Source: Trigonopsis variabilis (Eukaryota; Ascomycota; Trigonopsidomycetes; Trigonopsidales; Trigonopsidaceae). Taken from it: 64,000 nucleotides of DNA. A program made the position numbers and the translations under genes. The DNA is taken from assembly GCA_003707065.3 (NCBI GenBank), contig PPXM03000007.1, positions 1 through 64,000 of the forward strand. The letters run 5' to 3'. This document shows positions 34,098 through 46,179 of the stretch, piece by piece. Each line of letters starts with the position of its first letter. The stretch's first letter is position 1. The notes beneath the pieces were generated by a model. It searched no databases, was not told where the DNA came from, and saw only the letters and a program-made list of their open reading frames with translations.

Positions 34098-34537
34098 TTA
34101 CTCAACAGTCTTGCCGCCCTTGCGCTCAATGATCTTCTTGCGGTCTTTGTCGAGTTTGAGAGCAGTGATAACAACCTTCGAAGGATGGATGTTGATAGGA
34201 ACAGAAGCATTGTTAGCCTTTTCCTTTGTTAACTTTTCGATTTGAACGGCCCATTTAAGTCGGTAAACTTGGGAGATCTTGCCAGCTCGGCCCTTGAATG
34301 ATCCTCGGGTAATAAGAACCTCGTCGTCCTTTCGGATAGGAATGGATCCAATGTTGTATTGGCTCTTAAGTTCTTGAGAGACGGGGGCAGACATGATTAT
34401 CCGTCGCACGGATGAAGGAGCTTGGAAGTGGGCCTTTCGGGACTTTCGTCGAGAGGAGGAAACATCTGAAACATGTTAGACTCTATGAAAGAACTTTCAA
34501 TCTCATTCTCATACGAACCTAATGAAAGTTTGGCCAT
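34098..34537 (-). CDS. RPL26: 60S ribosomal protein uL24
   Basis: Cytosolic uL24 near the peptide exit tunnel. 128 aa from exons 34537-34519 and 34465-34098 (53-nt intron, donor GTTCGT, branch CTAAC). The joined start [20 protein letters not shown] matches the family; the KOW motif is [17 protein letters not shown]. An ATG inside exon 2 (MSAPVSQ) is not the start, because the upstream conserved basic region is needed. The first exon is only 19 nt, continuing the 5' intron bias of the window. Confidence 0.95.
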
Positions 34538-34621
34538 TGTTGTAGTTGTAGTTCACGGACAACGGAATGCCTGTTGCGTCTACCTGTCAACGAGGTTTCA
34601 GTGACTGCCTTATTTCCCAGC

Positions 34622-34641
34622 CACGTGATACAACACGTGAT
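34622..34641. promoter_or_regulatory. Tandem CACGTGAT pair in RPL26 promoter
   Basis: CACGTGAT at 34622-34629 and again at 34634-34641, separated by four bases. Read in the gene's direction these are two ATCACGTG (Cbf1-type) sites; the nearer edge is 85 bp upstream of the ATG. Confidence 0.6.
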
Positions 34642-35180
34642 ATGCATTTGTCTCTAGAGGGCATTCTGAGAAAGGTATGAGTGAAAAGGAAGTTGTTCTC
34701 AGTCGAAGAAAGTGGTATAAACAATCGGCTATTAGCCTGAAGCTGTTGTGTTTATTAATAATTAATAGTCTAGGCCTGAGTGTCTATTTTTCTGCCCATA
34801 TCAGGCATCATTGCCTTTACTTCCTAGCAGTAAATGAAACTCCCGAAGTGTAACTAGATTTGAGTCTTATATATTTCTTCTACACAAAAACGAAGAGGCA
34901 GATGTTTCTAACAAAGGCACCTCTTGATTTGGTCAAGAGAGAAGAGAGAAGAGAGAACAAAGAACAACCCGACAACGACCATTGAAGGAAACACAAACAA
35001 AACTGCTAGTCTTATTGTATCGGTTTTGTTTGTTCTCATGTTACGAGTTCATTGTGAATATATGATCAAATAATATGATAGCGATGATGTACTTCGGTAG
35101 ATAAAGCAGAACCTAATCCACTTTTTTCCGCTCCGCATTGTGCTTTTCCTTCAACAGTCTCCCAAATTCTCTCAACAATA
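34642..35180. other. Intergenic, RPL26 to DENN gene
   Basis: About 540 bp of divergent promoter. Contains a GA-rich run (34940-34960) on the plus strand; no gene seen. Confidence 0.45.
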
Positions 35181-37252
35181 ATGTCAGACGGTTCTAAAAA
35201 TATTCTTTCAGGATTTCTCATAGCAGGTCTGCCATGGGAAGATCAGGCCCTGCCGACTTACGATGTCTTGGAATCCAGTGATCTCTTTGATATAGTCAAA
35301 TACCCAAAAACGAGAGATGTGGCTATATCATTTTTGCCTCAGATTCTACGTTATAGACTCAATAGACTCAACAGTGTTGATGGGACGGCTCTAATTCAGC
35401 TGGCTTCCAAGGTTAGTGACCGTATCGATATAAAATTGACATCTTGCATAGTACTGTTTCCCTGATAACCTAGAAATCAGAAAAGGGCAGGAAAAGCCAT
35501 CAAATACCTGCCATAGCTTCACTCTTCAAGACCCGAGATTCGATATTCAGTATGGTATCTGTTTCACTCAATGGGAAAAGCCAAATAGTTCTGCCTGTAC
35601 TATTCTCAGGCAATTAATTGCAACCATAGATAAAGAGGAAAAGGACTATGAGCCATCTCAGTGCACTTGGGTACCAAGGGCCGTATGTCTGCTCTCGAGG
35701 TACTCCGTAAATAGTTAACCAGACTAATCGCTCTAGGTATCCTTTGTTCAATTTCTGGTCATATTACTTGCACCTACTTATTCATAAAGTACCACTATCT
35801 AACTGCAGACTTCTAGAAGCCGAGTTAGAAGTGCTGTTCGACCTCGTCATTCCGAGTACAACTGATCCCCTCATCATAAAGTTTAATGAACACAAGGTAA
35901 ACATTCAATTGTTATCAATTAATATTTAGGTTGTCAAAGATATAGACTTTGAGACGAGGGCATTTATGGATGTGCGACTAGTTTCGGAACTTGTGCTAAC
36001 ACTGAAGTTTTCTCCATGGTATATTTTTCTTACCCTCTCACCGGAGACGATCTCATTCATAATACATTCTATCCACAAGAAAAGCTGCGTGATTCTCATC
36101 AGCGATCATATGGGAAGACTGATCCATTATTTCGAAACATTAAGATGGATTTGCCGTCTAGATTACCAAAAGGTATTGGCTGTTCCGGTGGTAACAAATT
36201 CTGACATGATATCTCTTCTATCATATCCTGGACAATATTTGTTAGGTAAGTTGGTGAAGGTCAACGTTAACCTTCGAGGATGTACCGTTCAAGGGTATCT
36301 GCTTTTTCAAAAGCACATGAGAGGACTCATAGTAGACATTGATAGAAACATGCTTCTATCATCTTCTCTGTCATCAAACAGGTCCACACAGACATTCTCT
36401 CGCAACTTTCATGCGTATCTTCGACGACACGATTTCGACCAGTCGAGTCTACTAAGGGATGATCAGAACAATAAAAGCCAGAATAAAGATGAATTAGCAG
36501 ATTCAGAAGACCAAGGAGTCTGGCAATGTCCCCAATGGTGGAACAAGAGCGAGTTTGAAGAGCTTATCAGAAACTACCCTCATTTACCGCTCTCATTTGA
36601 CATCTCTAAGTTCACGCTTCCCAACCTGTTCGGAGCTAGAAGGTATAATAATGAAAAAGATCAAATCGACGAGGCATTTCTAAAAGCTAATTCAGATACA
36701 GCGTGGAACATATGTAACAAGCTTCTTCATCCTTATCACGGTGAGTCCATGTTCACTGCACTCTTTAACACTTAGGTGAGCAAATTTCCGACACGGTTCT
36801 CATACAAGAACGAAAATATGCAGAGTTTGGTGGTCAGGCAGCAGACATGAAGCTAGAATCTGATATCACAATATCCCTGAGAAGGGATCTCTCTATTCTA
36901 TTGAAAGAAGTGCAGCATTTAGAAAATAAGGAATACGGAGAAGAAAGCATGTCCGCGTTACTTGATTTTAACGTCAACCTGGAAAATTTTCTTGAATCGC
37001 TACTGGAAGTGGGAAGGAGATATGAGATCGTCAACAGGACCGTATTTAACGATATAACGAATATGGCTGAGCATGCTATAGCTATTGCACATGATATCAC
37101 CAACAAGAACCAAGGTGAACTGACGGTAAGAGCAAGAGTCAGTTTGTAATTAATCCTAGGCGATTTCATATATGACAGCACTAAGCAATATTCGAGCTAG
37201 CATTCGAGGCATGTCGCGGTCACAATCTACTTCCGGAAGACATTCTTACTGA
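35181..37252 (+). CDS. DENN-domain protein
   Basis: Probable Rab guanine-nucleotide exchange factor or regulator, 615 aa from seven exons: 35181-35421, 35474-35699, 35737-35896, 35930-36245, 36279-36740, 36776-37125, 37160-37252. uDENN part (about 80-165): CHSFTLQDPRFDIQYGICF ... PRAVCLLSRYPLFNFW. cDENN (about 240-320): LSPETISFIIHSIHKKSCV ... LLSYPGQYLLG ... GLIVDIDRN. C-terminal about 100 residues are helical (ISLRRDLSILLKEVQHLENK...), probably coiled coil. All exon phases close. The first donor is chosen so that CHSF follows in frame; another donor 11 bases earlier gives a wrong frame. Intron 4 (33 nt) is a multiple of three without stop. The exact DENN subfamily and Rab are unknown. Confidence 0.78.
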
Positions 37253-37426
37253 AATATCGTTCAAGTTCTTAGAAAGTCAGCACAATAAGCGAGTATAAGG
37301 CTAGTGGAGGAGGAAAGTATCACCGATAAAGAGCGGATTGGTTACTTATGGCCCTAAAAAACAAGTTAGCCCAGGATTAAATTTGTAGAATCGCTATAAT
37401 TGAGACATTTCAAATTGTAACCAATC

Positions 37427-38652
37427 ATGGAGGAAAGTGAAATTCATATCATCGAGGCGAACCCAAATGGATCTAGCATAAGGGTGATCAAAGACATAGT
37501 TGCTGGAACTTGCGGTGGCATTGGTAAGTGAGAGCTGGGGAGAGGTGACCATGACACGGCAAAGAAAGATTAACTCTGACAAAATGTAGCTCAAGTATTA
37601 ATAGGGCAACCATTCGATACTCTCAAAGTAGGTGCCTTAATTGCATCTCTCGAGATATATGTCTAATTTTTGCTAGGTTCGTCTCCAAAGCGCTCCTCTT
37701 GGAACATACTCTGGCATGGGCGATGCCGCCAGAAAACTTATCAGTAATGAAGGGCCAATGGGATTTTATAAAGGGACTTTGACGCCTTTATTGGGAGGTT
37801 CGTTCAGTCTTATCATGACATCTTCTAATATCTATAGTGGGAGCTTGCGGTATGTCTAATGCTCGAGATTTCAGTTCTTGACGATCTTTCAGAGCAATTT
37901 CTAACTTTTTTATAGTATCTATCCAATTCGGCGTAGTTGAGAGTACCAAGAGGTATTTCCTTGCACGAAATCTGGCTACTGATAAGTCGAATACGAAACT
38001 CACGCCTCTTCAATTTTTTATAGCAGGAAGCGCTGCAGGTGTTGCCAACGGGATCTTGGTATTAGGGTTCCTTCAATTGAGATCTAATTATTAGGCTTGT
38101 CCTATCGAGCACATCCGTATAAGGCTTCAAACTCAAACAGGCGCAGTCAAAACTTACAATGGTGCATGGGACTGCATAAAGAAAATCTATAGCCAGTCCG
38201 GTGTGCAAGGACTTTGCAGAGGAATGATACCTACTCTTTACCGTGAAGGAATCGGCATGGGGTAAGAGAAAGAATCACTTTAGTTAGCTGACGGCTCTAT
38301 TAGAATGTATTTCTTGACTTATGAATACTTCTTGAATAAATATATGCATGATAGCTGTGTTCTAAATCGAGCAGATGTTCCGAATTGGCGACTTTGCTTG
38401 TATGGTGCTGCTGCTGGCTATGGAATGTGGCTTACGGTCTATCCCATCGACGTTATAAAATCCAAGATGCAAACAGACGCTTTGGTGGGAGCCCCAAAAT
38501 ACAAAGGAATTATTCGTGCAGCCTATTTAATCTACAAGGAAAATGGCCTCGCTGGCTACACTGGAGGCTTGGTTCCTACTCTGCTTAGAGCGGCTCCTGT
38601 TAACGCTGGCACTTTTCTTGCGTTCGAACTTGCTGTCAGGCTTCTGGGCTAA
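37427..38652 (+). CDS. YMC1: Mitochondrial carrier, Ymc1/Ymc2-like
   Basis: Inner-membrane solute carrier, 307 aa in seven exons: 37427-37523, 37590-37627, 37680-37797, 37838-37849, 37916-38058, 38095-38261, 38304-38652. Three carrier signatures: GQPFDTLKVRLQ, CPIEHIRIRLQ and YPIDVIKSKMQ. GIAQVLIGQPFDT, GFYKGTLTPLLGVGACVS-like and PVNAGTFLAFELAVRLLG match Ymc1/Ymc2, which in yeast are linked to glutamate/oleate metabolism. Exon 4 is a 12-nt micro-exon (coding part of V-G-A-C) needed to keep the conserved LGVGACG motif. It is the most intron-dense gene of the window (six introns, 36-66 nt). Confidence 0.93.
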
Positions 38653-38883
38653 GACATATGGGTAAACATCCCTATCCTTTAGTCATGGAAGATGAGAAGT
38701 GTAGTATAGACTGAAAAATTAATCTACGAAAGTGAGCCATCTCTGTAACCATTGTCTATCGCGATATTCCATGCGCATGGTTTCCTAATTCCAAACTCCC
38801 TCAGGTCATTATCATAAATGGAGATCAACCTATCAAGCCTCTTGATAATTGGCTGAACATTCTATTGTAAAAGAAAAAGCATC

Positions 38884-39762
38884 TTAACCATTTCTACCTG
38901 GATTCTTATGCAGGGGCTCTGGTAGACGTTCACGAGGATAATTTTCAGTAGAATAGTCTTTCAAGAAGGCGTCTTCATCATGGGCATATTTGTTAATCTT
39001 AGCATTGATTTCTCTTAGATGAGCAAATCTCTTAATCCTGCCTTCCATGTCCGGATCTTCACCATAGAGATTATCCATAATATTGTTAATTTTTTTCTGT
39101 TGTTCGGTTATTTGGCGCTTTCTCACAGGAGGAACAGGTGGAGCCAAGCTCAGGGAAATATGGTGAATGATGATTCCCGCAACACAAAGTCCGATACAAA
39201 AGGCTAAGGCTTTCATTTGTACATATGGATCCTGTGCCTTAGCCTCTGAGTGGCGATGTCTAGATTTCCTTTCCCATTCAGCGTATTCTTCCCAGGTACC
39301 AGCGTTATGGAATTCACGGTCCTCAGTGCCCTTGTATCTATGCATAGTAGGGTTGCTAGAGGTATGGTTGAAATGGTTGCTAAACGTAGAAGACCCATCA
39401 ATAGACCACCCATAGCCATTTTGATCGTACATTCGTCGGCGTGTCTCGTCGCTTAGTAAAGAGTAAGCAGCTGCGATAATCTTGAATTTTCTGGAAAACT
39501 CCTCAGCTTGACTCGTTTTACACATGTCGGGATGATATACTTTAGCAAGTTGTAGATAATGCCCTTTGATATCCTTCATCGTGCAAGAGCTCCTCGATAA
39601 GTGCAATATGTCATAGGGGCTAGGATGAGTAAAGGATGGCCATTGAAGAGGATCCCACTGGGTCGAAGATCTATCCGATAAGCAGCGATATGAAAATCGG
39701 AAACCCTTTCGGGCGAGACATAATATCTGGGATCTAGATAATATCCTCTGATGAGTTATCAT
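38884..39762 (-). CDS. Mitochondrial-type J-domain membrane protein
   Basis: Intronless Hsp40 of 292 aa. The first about 35 residues are basic and Ser-rich (MITHQRILSRSQILCLARKG...), like a presequence. The J domain at about 48-115 has the HPD motif (KVYHPDMCKT) that stimulates Hsp70 ATPase. Then a linker with Arg/His-rich stretch, one hydrophobic segment (ALAFCIGLCVAGIIIHHISL, about 187-206) and a charged C-tail. No Gly/Phe or zinc-finger region, so a type III J-protein. The partner Hsp70 and side of the membrane are not visible from sequence. Confidence 0.85.
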   Translation of the reverse strand: MITHQRILSRSQILCLARKGFRFSYRCLSDRSSTQWDPLQWPSFTHPSPYDILHLSRSSCTMKDIKGHYLQLAKVYHPDMCKTSQAEEFSRKFKIIAAAYSLLSDETRRRMYDQNGYGWSIDGSSTFSNHFNHTSSNPTMHRYKGTEDREFHNAGTWEEYAEWERKSRHRHSEAKAQDPYVQMKALAFCIGLCVAGIIIHHISLSLAPPVPPVRKRQITEQQKKINNIMDNLYGEDPDMEGRIKRFAHLREINAKINKYAHDEDAFLKDYSTENYPRERLPEPLHKNPGRNG

Positions 39763-40290
39763 GCAAATCGAGCAGAATGCACGTGCTGCCTGTTTTGTAA
39801 AAGGAATGCACTGAATTGTTTACAAGCAGATAAATGGAAAGCTATTTGTGCAGCCAGCCGATAAGTCCTAAGCTAAAGGCCAGTCAGGACGATATCCAGG
39901 GAAGTAGTGGGTCACCGTTGGTCCCGCCAAGCTTCCAGCAACAACTGTAACATCGGAGGATAGGAACAGATAAATAACAGAATCCAGACAATCTTCAAAT
40001 TAAATAATGGACTAATCACATCGCAGAGATATACTATTATGCAATGGATGGTGAACCAGTTAAATATCTTTTCTCTCTGTGTCCTGTAGACAAGCAATGG
40101 CCTGTCAGAAAGAGCTTCCCGGCACTACAAGAATTCCACGAGATTCTATTCAGCAAATAACACTGTATCTTTAACTTAACTAATGGTCTAATTATAATAT
40201 ATATAATAGCTCAACATAAGAGCGGTGCAAGAACCTCGATCGTTGAGGTCTATAGTCTGTGACGATAGAAAAAATCGTCGCATCTTGGTC
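39763..40290. other. Intergenic, J-protein to BCP1
   Basis: About 530 bp divergent promoter region. CACGTG at 39780-39785 is only 18 bp from the J-protein ATG. No gene found. Confidence 0.45.
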
Positions 40291-41253
40291 ATGTCGAAAA
40301 GACAAATCCAAGACGACGAGGGACTAAGTTATGATGAGAAGTCCCCTGGATCTGATGTAGGAGATGATTATATATATCTACTTACGTTTTAGAGTGAAGA
40401 AGAATCAGACGAGGACATTATAAACGTCGATTTTGACTTTTTTAACTTAGATCCTCAAGTGGACTACTTGGCCCTAAAGAACTTACTTATTCAACTGTTT
40501 GATGCAGATAATACAAAGATTGACGTTTCTGGGATTGCAGATACTATTCTTAAGCAATCCGTTGGAACTAGTGTCAAGGTCGATGGAAAAGAAAGCGATC
40601 CATACGCCTTTGTTAGCTCAATTAGCGTGAATGAAAATAGCAATGTAAAGTGTATTGCATCATTTATTCAATATCTTTCTGCAAGGCTCAAAAGCGAGGA
40701 AGACTTTGTGTCGATATTGGAAGGATCCCTAAACAAGCAGTCTCCAAAACTTGTCTATATTGTGAGCGAACGACTGATTAATATGCCGATTGAAATAATG
40801 CCTCCAATGTATCGGATTCTTTTGGATGAAATGGAAAAGGTATCGCAAAATGTAAGTTCAAACGGAGGATTTCAGTAGATGTTCCCATCTCTACCTCGTA
40901 CACGGGCCTTGATTAACTTTCAGGATGACCTATACGATGCCGATTACTATCTTCTAGTTTCCAAAATCTATACCGAAGTAACTGCGACTGTCGATCTCGA
41001 AGACGAGCGGCCCAAGAAGAAGAAGAAAAATAAACCGTCGTCGCCTTATTTCTGTTTTCATTTGGAAGACGATATATTCAAACCTTATGCAAAATATTTT
41101 ATTCCTTTCAACTATTCTACTCCAGTCCGAAATACTGACTCGAGGAGAGCTTTCCATGATGCTGGCATCAGACCTCAGGGTCTTGCTATGCTGATAGAAA
41201 AAGAGAAATTTGTCGAGGCTGTCTCGAAGCTGGAACAGGCCTTCCCACATTAG
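40291..41253 (+). CDS. BCP1: BCCIP family protein Bcp1
   Basis: Nuclear chaperone/export factor; in yeast Bcp1 protects free ribosomal protein uL14 and helps Mss4 export. 284 aa from exons 40291-40356, 40393-40851 and 40924-41253 (introns 36 and 72 nt). Acidic N-terminus (SEEESDEDIINVDFDFFNL), typical QVDYLALKNLLIQLF, then DDLYDADYYLLVSKIY and the Lys-rich insert RPKKKKKNK. The C-terminal EDDIFKPYAKYFIPF segment is conserved. Exon 2 to 3 is placed at AAT|GTAAGT, giving MEKVSQN-DDLYDADYY as in homologues. Confidence 0.93.
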
Positions 41254-41298
41254 AAAAAGATATATTTGGTACATTATTTTATGACTGTGTACACAATT

Positions 41299-43324
41299 TT
41301 AACATGCCCATACGCCAATCTTTCCGTCTTCGCGACCCTCAACGAGGTATCCTTCCTTGCTTTGTAATGTAATCGAAACGGCAGCGTTTTCATCCGTTGT
41401 GCCTGCTCCACATGTCCAATGTTTATCAAGACTGCGGTCATAGATCCTTACCACATTTTCTCCATCCACTGCGCAAATTCGGCGAACGTCAAAACGCAAG
41501 CCCGTCACCGCATGATCATAGGCGTACGCATCAAAGATACTACCCATTCTTAGATCCCAAATCCTAATGCTTCGATCGGTACTACCCGTAACAATGTAGG
41601 TATCATCAAACTGGAGAGCGGAAATAGCTCCTGTGTGACCAACTAGAGACCGGTGGACCTGTCCACTTCGAAGATCCCAGAGACGAACCATTCCATCCGC
41701 AGTTCCGCTAGCAAGAGCAGCATCATATACTTGGAGGGCACCTATGAAATCATAAGGTAAAATACTATTCCGCCATTTCTGTTTTGCAGGCTGTCTGCCT
41801 TGAGTTTCGACAGCATTGCTTGCGGCAGCCCATAGAACATCTAATGTTTGAAGACACCTTCCGCTCTCAATATCCCACTGTCTAATCGTTTTATCTGAAG
41901 AGCCAGTCACCTGGAAATTAGTCTCATATCTCGTTACAGTCCACTAACCAGTGACGCGCCATCAGTGCTCAATGCAGTAATTTCTCCCATATGGGCCTCA
42001 TACGACTGAACGCAAGCGGTATCTGCATGCTCCTCCGAGCCCCCTTTTCCAGCATGATCTGTATGGCGGAACACAGAAAGATCCCATAATCGAGCAGTAG
42101 CGTCTAACGAGCCAGTTATTGCAAATCCGTCTTGGATCTGTAAACACTTAACAGAAGCTTCAAGTTAATAATGATTCACAGAATCTTACCATTATGTCCT
42201 TTTAATTGTCCAATGCACTCCGCAGAGCTTAAGTCCCAGACTTTAACGTTGTCATCTACCGACGCGGAGACCATAGTACCAAAGGGGATATCGAAATCTA
42301 GCACCGTCACAGAATCCGAATGCGCTTCAATAGTCTACTGTCAACGATCGGAGTCCATTTAAAGGTAATACAAACCTGTATTTCTTTTCCTGGAGAGTAG
42401 AACTGTTGCAAAGTTGGCATAGTCTTACGTCGATTTTTCCTAGAGTCGGCACGATGGCTAGCAGAGACTTCCTTTTTAGGTCTGCTCTCTTGATTTTCCT
42501 CTTTCTGTCTGGTTCCACCGTTTGATTGCTTCGAGATCTGATTTTCAAGCGTATCGGTTTGTAGAGGAGTTGGTTCATCAGGTGTAGACAATGTCCCGTT
42601 TGGCGATTCTGATGAAGCAGGCAAGTCCTCTATCCGCTGAGATAATTTCAGCACTAGAGTTAATAAAAGAATGGGTAGTAGGATGGTTACCTTCTCGCTC
42701 AAGCTCAATCTCTTCGCGTTCTATTGAGGCCACGCGGTTAAAGACGAGATCACGCATATCATTCAATCTCGAAATTTTATAATCGATATCATTTATTTCG
42801 CTGGCAGCCAAATTCTTGCGAATTTCCAGAAGATCGAGTTCATGAGAAACCGACTCTAAACGCTGATTTAACCACCAGCGATCATTCGAGCTCTCAATTG
42901 GATGATCTTCTTCGATTGTATTTTTCTGAGCTACTCTGAGAGTTGGTTGATAAGCTTTGAAACCTTGGAAAAGAGAAAAGTTATTATCACTGTCTGGGAT
43001 ATCGTCCAGCATGTCCTGTGATATATAAGTTAAAGCCTTAACTTCGGATTTGGATAAAATATGCCTTTCATTCGATTTATTTTTTCGGGCAGCGGAAAGA
43101 ACGCGTTGGGCTATTCCTTGATTCCGCAATATTGGTGTCAGTTCACTGAGGGCGGAATAGGTGCCGTTCGACATTTCATGATTACCATTTGCTAGTGTTG
43201 AAGCAGTCATACCCACCGCTTTCGACAAACGTGAAAGATTTGCTTGAGTTGCAGCAATTGTAGACCCAAAAGCTGCTTTATCAAAGTCCGCACCCCAGGA
43301 TCGGGTCGGGGAGTGGGAAGACAT
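41299..43324 (-). CDS. MDV1: Mitochondrial fission WD40 adaptor
   Basis: Mdv1/Caf4-type adaptor linking Fis1 to the dynamin Dnm1 on the outer mitochondrial membrane. 625 aa from exons 43324-42691, 42653-42376, 42334-42190, 42157-41949 and 41910-41299 (introns 37, 41, 32 and 38 nt). N-terminal helical Fis1-binding region, then a coiled coil at about 155-225 ([20 protein letters not shown]...). A Ser/Lys-rich linker precedes a WD40 propeller from about 305 (VWDL, LWDL, QWDI, IWDL repeats). The start is the second codon of a longer open frame because the first is TTG. All phases close. Yeast has two paralogues; only one gene is seen here. Confidence 0.92.
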
Positions 43325-44192
43325 CAACCTGTAGGGAAGAAATTGAACAGGAAATCAACACGATAAAAAAAGAAAATGGGATATGCTTCTCAGATCCTTT
43401 CAAGAATATTAAAATCGGCTTCCTGAACAAGATTAAGTTATGCTGGATTCGATCCGAAGGAGCGGGTTGCCGAGTATGCGTGGATGTAAAGATTGGAAGG
43501 CACGTAATCATAGAAATCAACCCAATACCAACTTATAATACGGGCCTTGTTATGATCACTTTCGACGCTGGATTTGATATAACCTTCGACATATAAACAT
43601 CATGCTAGTGTTATTAAATATATTAATCATGTGACCATCAAAGATCGGTATCTGTCTATGCAGGCGCAGAAGACCCTAAGACCCTATTGGTACATGACGA
43701 TCTGATATAGGATTCGAATTTGTACGTCCTTTTGAGTGAAACAACTACTTCGTTGTCCTGCGCAGCGAGATTCTCCGATAGATGAAAGAAATGAGCTGGC
43801 GCATTTTCTCATCATCCGTTCGAAGGGACAATTATGTCTAAATTGGCACAGAAAGCCCAATTACTCGAAATTACAACTATCTAAAAAGATATTTGTGCGT
43901 GATATGCCTACTAGCTTGTCAGCTTCAGGACTTGAACATTTGGCCTTTATTATCTATTCTCCTAGTAAGCTTCTTGAAAATGCCGACCTTAAGAGTATTA
44001 TTCGAGCATAGAGTGATATTTATTTGATATGTCATAGGATTAGATAAGAAATGTAGTTTCCTGATAAAAATTGCTCTGATAGTTGCCGAGGTGTGTGACT
44101 CTACTATCCTCCCAACGCAGGAAAATTTTCCCCATCAAGCTTTTTGGTACGACAAAAGGAGAAGAGAAGATTCTAACGCTACAAAGACGAAG
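43325..44192. other. Intergenic, MDV1 to GUA1
   Basis: About 870 bp. A 92-codon plus-strand frame (43736-44011) lacks an ATG until 43903 and has no recognised domain. A tRNA-like GGATTCGATCC at 43445 has no matching A-box. Confidence 0.4.
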
Positions 44193-45815
44193 ATGGGTGA
44201 ATCCAAAGACAAAGTTGTTGCTGTAAGCTATTCTAAAGAAATACATTAATCTCTATAGGTTCCTGGTGTCTTCGATACAATTTTAATCCTTGACTTTGGA
44301 TCTCAGTATAGTCATTTAATTACGAGAAGACTTCGAGAGTTCAATGTTTACGCTGAGATGCTACCTTGTACTCAGAAGATTGCCGATCTTTCTTGGAAGC
44401 CTAAAGGTGTGATCTTCTCAGGAAGCCCTTATTCCGTCTATGACGATGACGCACCTCATGTTGACCCTGAAGTCTTCAAATTGGGTGTTCCTATTCTTGG
44501 TATCTGCTACGGTTTGCAGGAAATTGCCTGGCTGAATGGCAAAGGAGTTCACAACGATGGTCATCGAGAATATGGATATGCTGATCTCCATGTCGTGAAG
44601 GACGATCCTCTGTTTAATGGAGTGATTGAGTCTCAAGTATGGATGTCTCATGGTGACAAACTATCTGCCTTGCCTGATGGATTCGAGGTCATTGCTTCTA
44701 CGTCCAATGCTCCTTATGCATCCATTCGATCCAAGACACAACCCATCTGGGGAATCCAATTTCACCCCGAAGTTACTCATACAACTCAGGGAAATCTTAT
44801 CTTGAAGAATTTCGCCATCACCATCTGCAAGGCTAAAGCGGAATGGACTATGCAAAATTTCATTGATACCGAGATTGAGAGGATCCGGAAAATAGTCGGA
44901 CCAAACGCAGAGGTCATTGGAGCGGTGTCTGGAGGAGTGGACTCAACTGTTGCTGCAAGAATAATGAAGGAGGCTATTGGTGACCGCTTCCATGCCATTC
45001 TTGTCGACAACGGTGTGATGCGCCTCAATGAATGCGCCATCGTCTATGATACTCTCAATAAGCATCTAGGGATTAATCTCAAAGTAGTAGATGCATCAGA
45101 TGAGTTCCTCTCCAAACTTAAAGGCGTTACTGATCCTGAGAAGAAACGCAAAATCATCGGTAACACTTTCATTGAGGTTTTCGAACGCGAATCTGCAAAG
45201 ATTGATGCACAAAGTGAAAACAAGATTGAATTTCTTCTCCAAGGGACTCTTTATCCCGATGTCATAGAGAGTATCAGTTTCAAGGGACCCAGTCAAACCA
45301 TTAAGACTCACCACAACGTCGGTGGCTTATTAGAGGATATGAAGCTCAAGTTGATTGAGCCGCTTCGAGAACTTTTCAAGGATGAGGTTCGCGCTTTGGG
45401 CACTATTATGGGCATTCCAGATGAGCTTGTATGGCGTCACCCTTTCCCGGGACCCGGCATTGCCATTCGCATTCTCGGAGAGGTCACTCGTGAACAAGTG
45501 GAAATTGCTCGGAAAGCTGATGCTATTTACATTGAAGAAATCAAGAAGGCTGGCTTATACCGTAAGATCAGTCAAGCTTTCGCATGTCTACTACCTGTCA
45601 AGTCTGTCGGCGTGATGGGTGATAAGAGAACATACGAGCAAGTTATTGCCCTTCGTGCAATTGAAACGGTTGACTTCATGACTGCCGACTGGTATCCCTT
45701 TGACGGCAAGTTCCTGAAGACCGTCAGCAGCCGAATTGTCAACGAGGTTAATGGGGTGGCCCGCGTTGTCTATGACGTTACTTCCAAGCCACCAGCTACA
45801 GTGGAATGGGAATAG
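44193..45815 (+). CDS. GUA1: GMP synthase (glutamine-hydrolysing)
   Basis: Converts XMP to GMP using glutamine. 528 aa from exons 44193-44222 and 44259-45815 (36-nt intron). The join gives [20 protein letters not shown]. The class I amidotransferase domain (about 15-205) has GICYGLQE with catalytic Cys and QFHPEVTH with catalytic His. The ATP-pyrophosphatase P-loop is AVSGGVDST (about 236). The C-terminal dimerisation domain ends PATVEWE, as in all GuaA proteins. It is the second purine enzyme in the window but 30 kb from ADE16/17, so no cluster. Confidence 0.97.
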
Positions 45816-46179
45816 TCTTATCCTGTATTTTATATTTTGATGGTGGTGTTTAGTAGGTCATGTTGACAGAGTGTCATTCCAGCTCATAAGGTGAGAGAAT
45901 GTTATCCACTTTTTAGAATAAGTCGTTCAAATCTGTAATATTTATCGTCTATTTGTATATTGTGTAACCATTCGCATTCTCTTTGGTATACTGCTGAAGT
46001 TTTTACTGTTGGTGTTCTGATTGCAGGCACTCACTCATGTTGGGAGTAATGCCCTTCTCTGTCAAGTGATCCTCCCATCTTATCAATTCCTACCCAATTG
46101 TTGAGAATCAGCTTCATTAGGTTCTATCTAGTTATACGTGATAGCGGCTGTTGTCCTATCAGCGTAGGTGAATTAATTT
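45816..46179. other. Intergenic, GUA1 to VPS15
   Basis: 364 bp between tandem genes, T-rich in its first half (GUA1 3' end). No further gene. Confidence 0.5.

Noticed and set aside
43420-43500. tRNA-like B-box GGATTCGATCC upstream of MDV1
   Set aside because: No A-box or acceptor-stem pairing at the right distance on either strand.
43736-44011. 92-codon plus-strand frame between MDV1 and GUA1
   Set aside because: No ATG in its first two thirds, no convincing upstream exon, no family resemblance.
12474-45815. Purine gene cluster (ADE16/17 with GUA1)
   Set aside because: The two genes are 30 kb apart with unrelated genes between; coincidence is enough.
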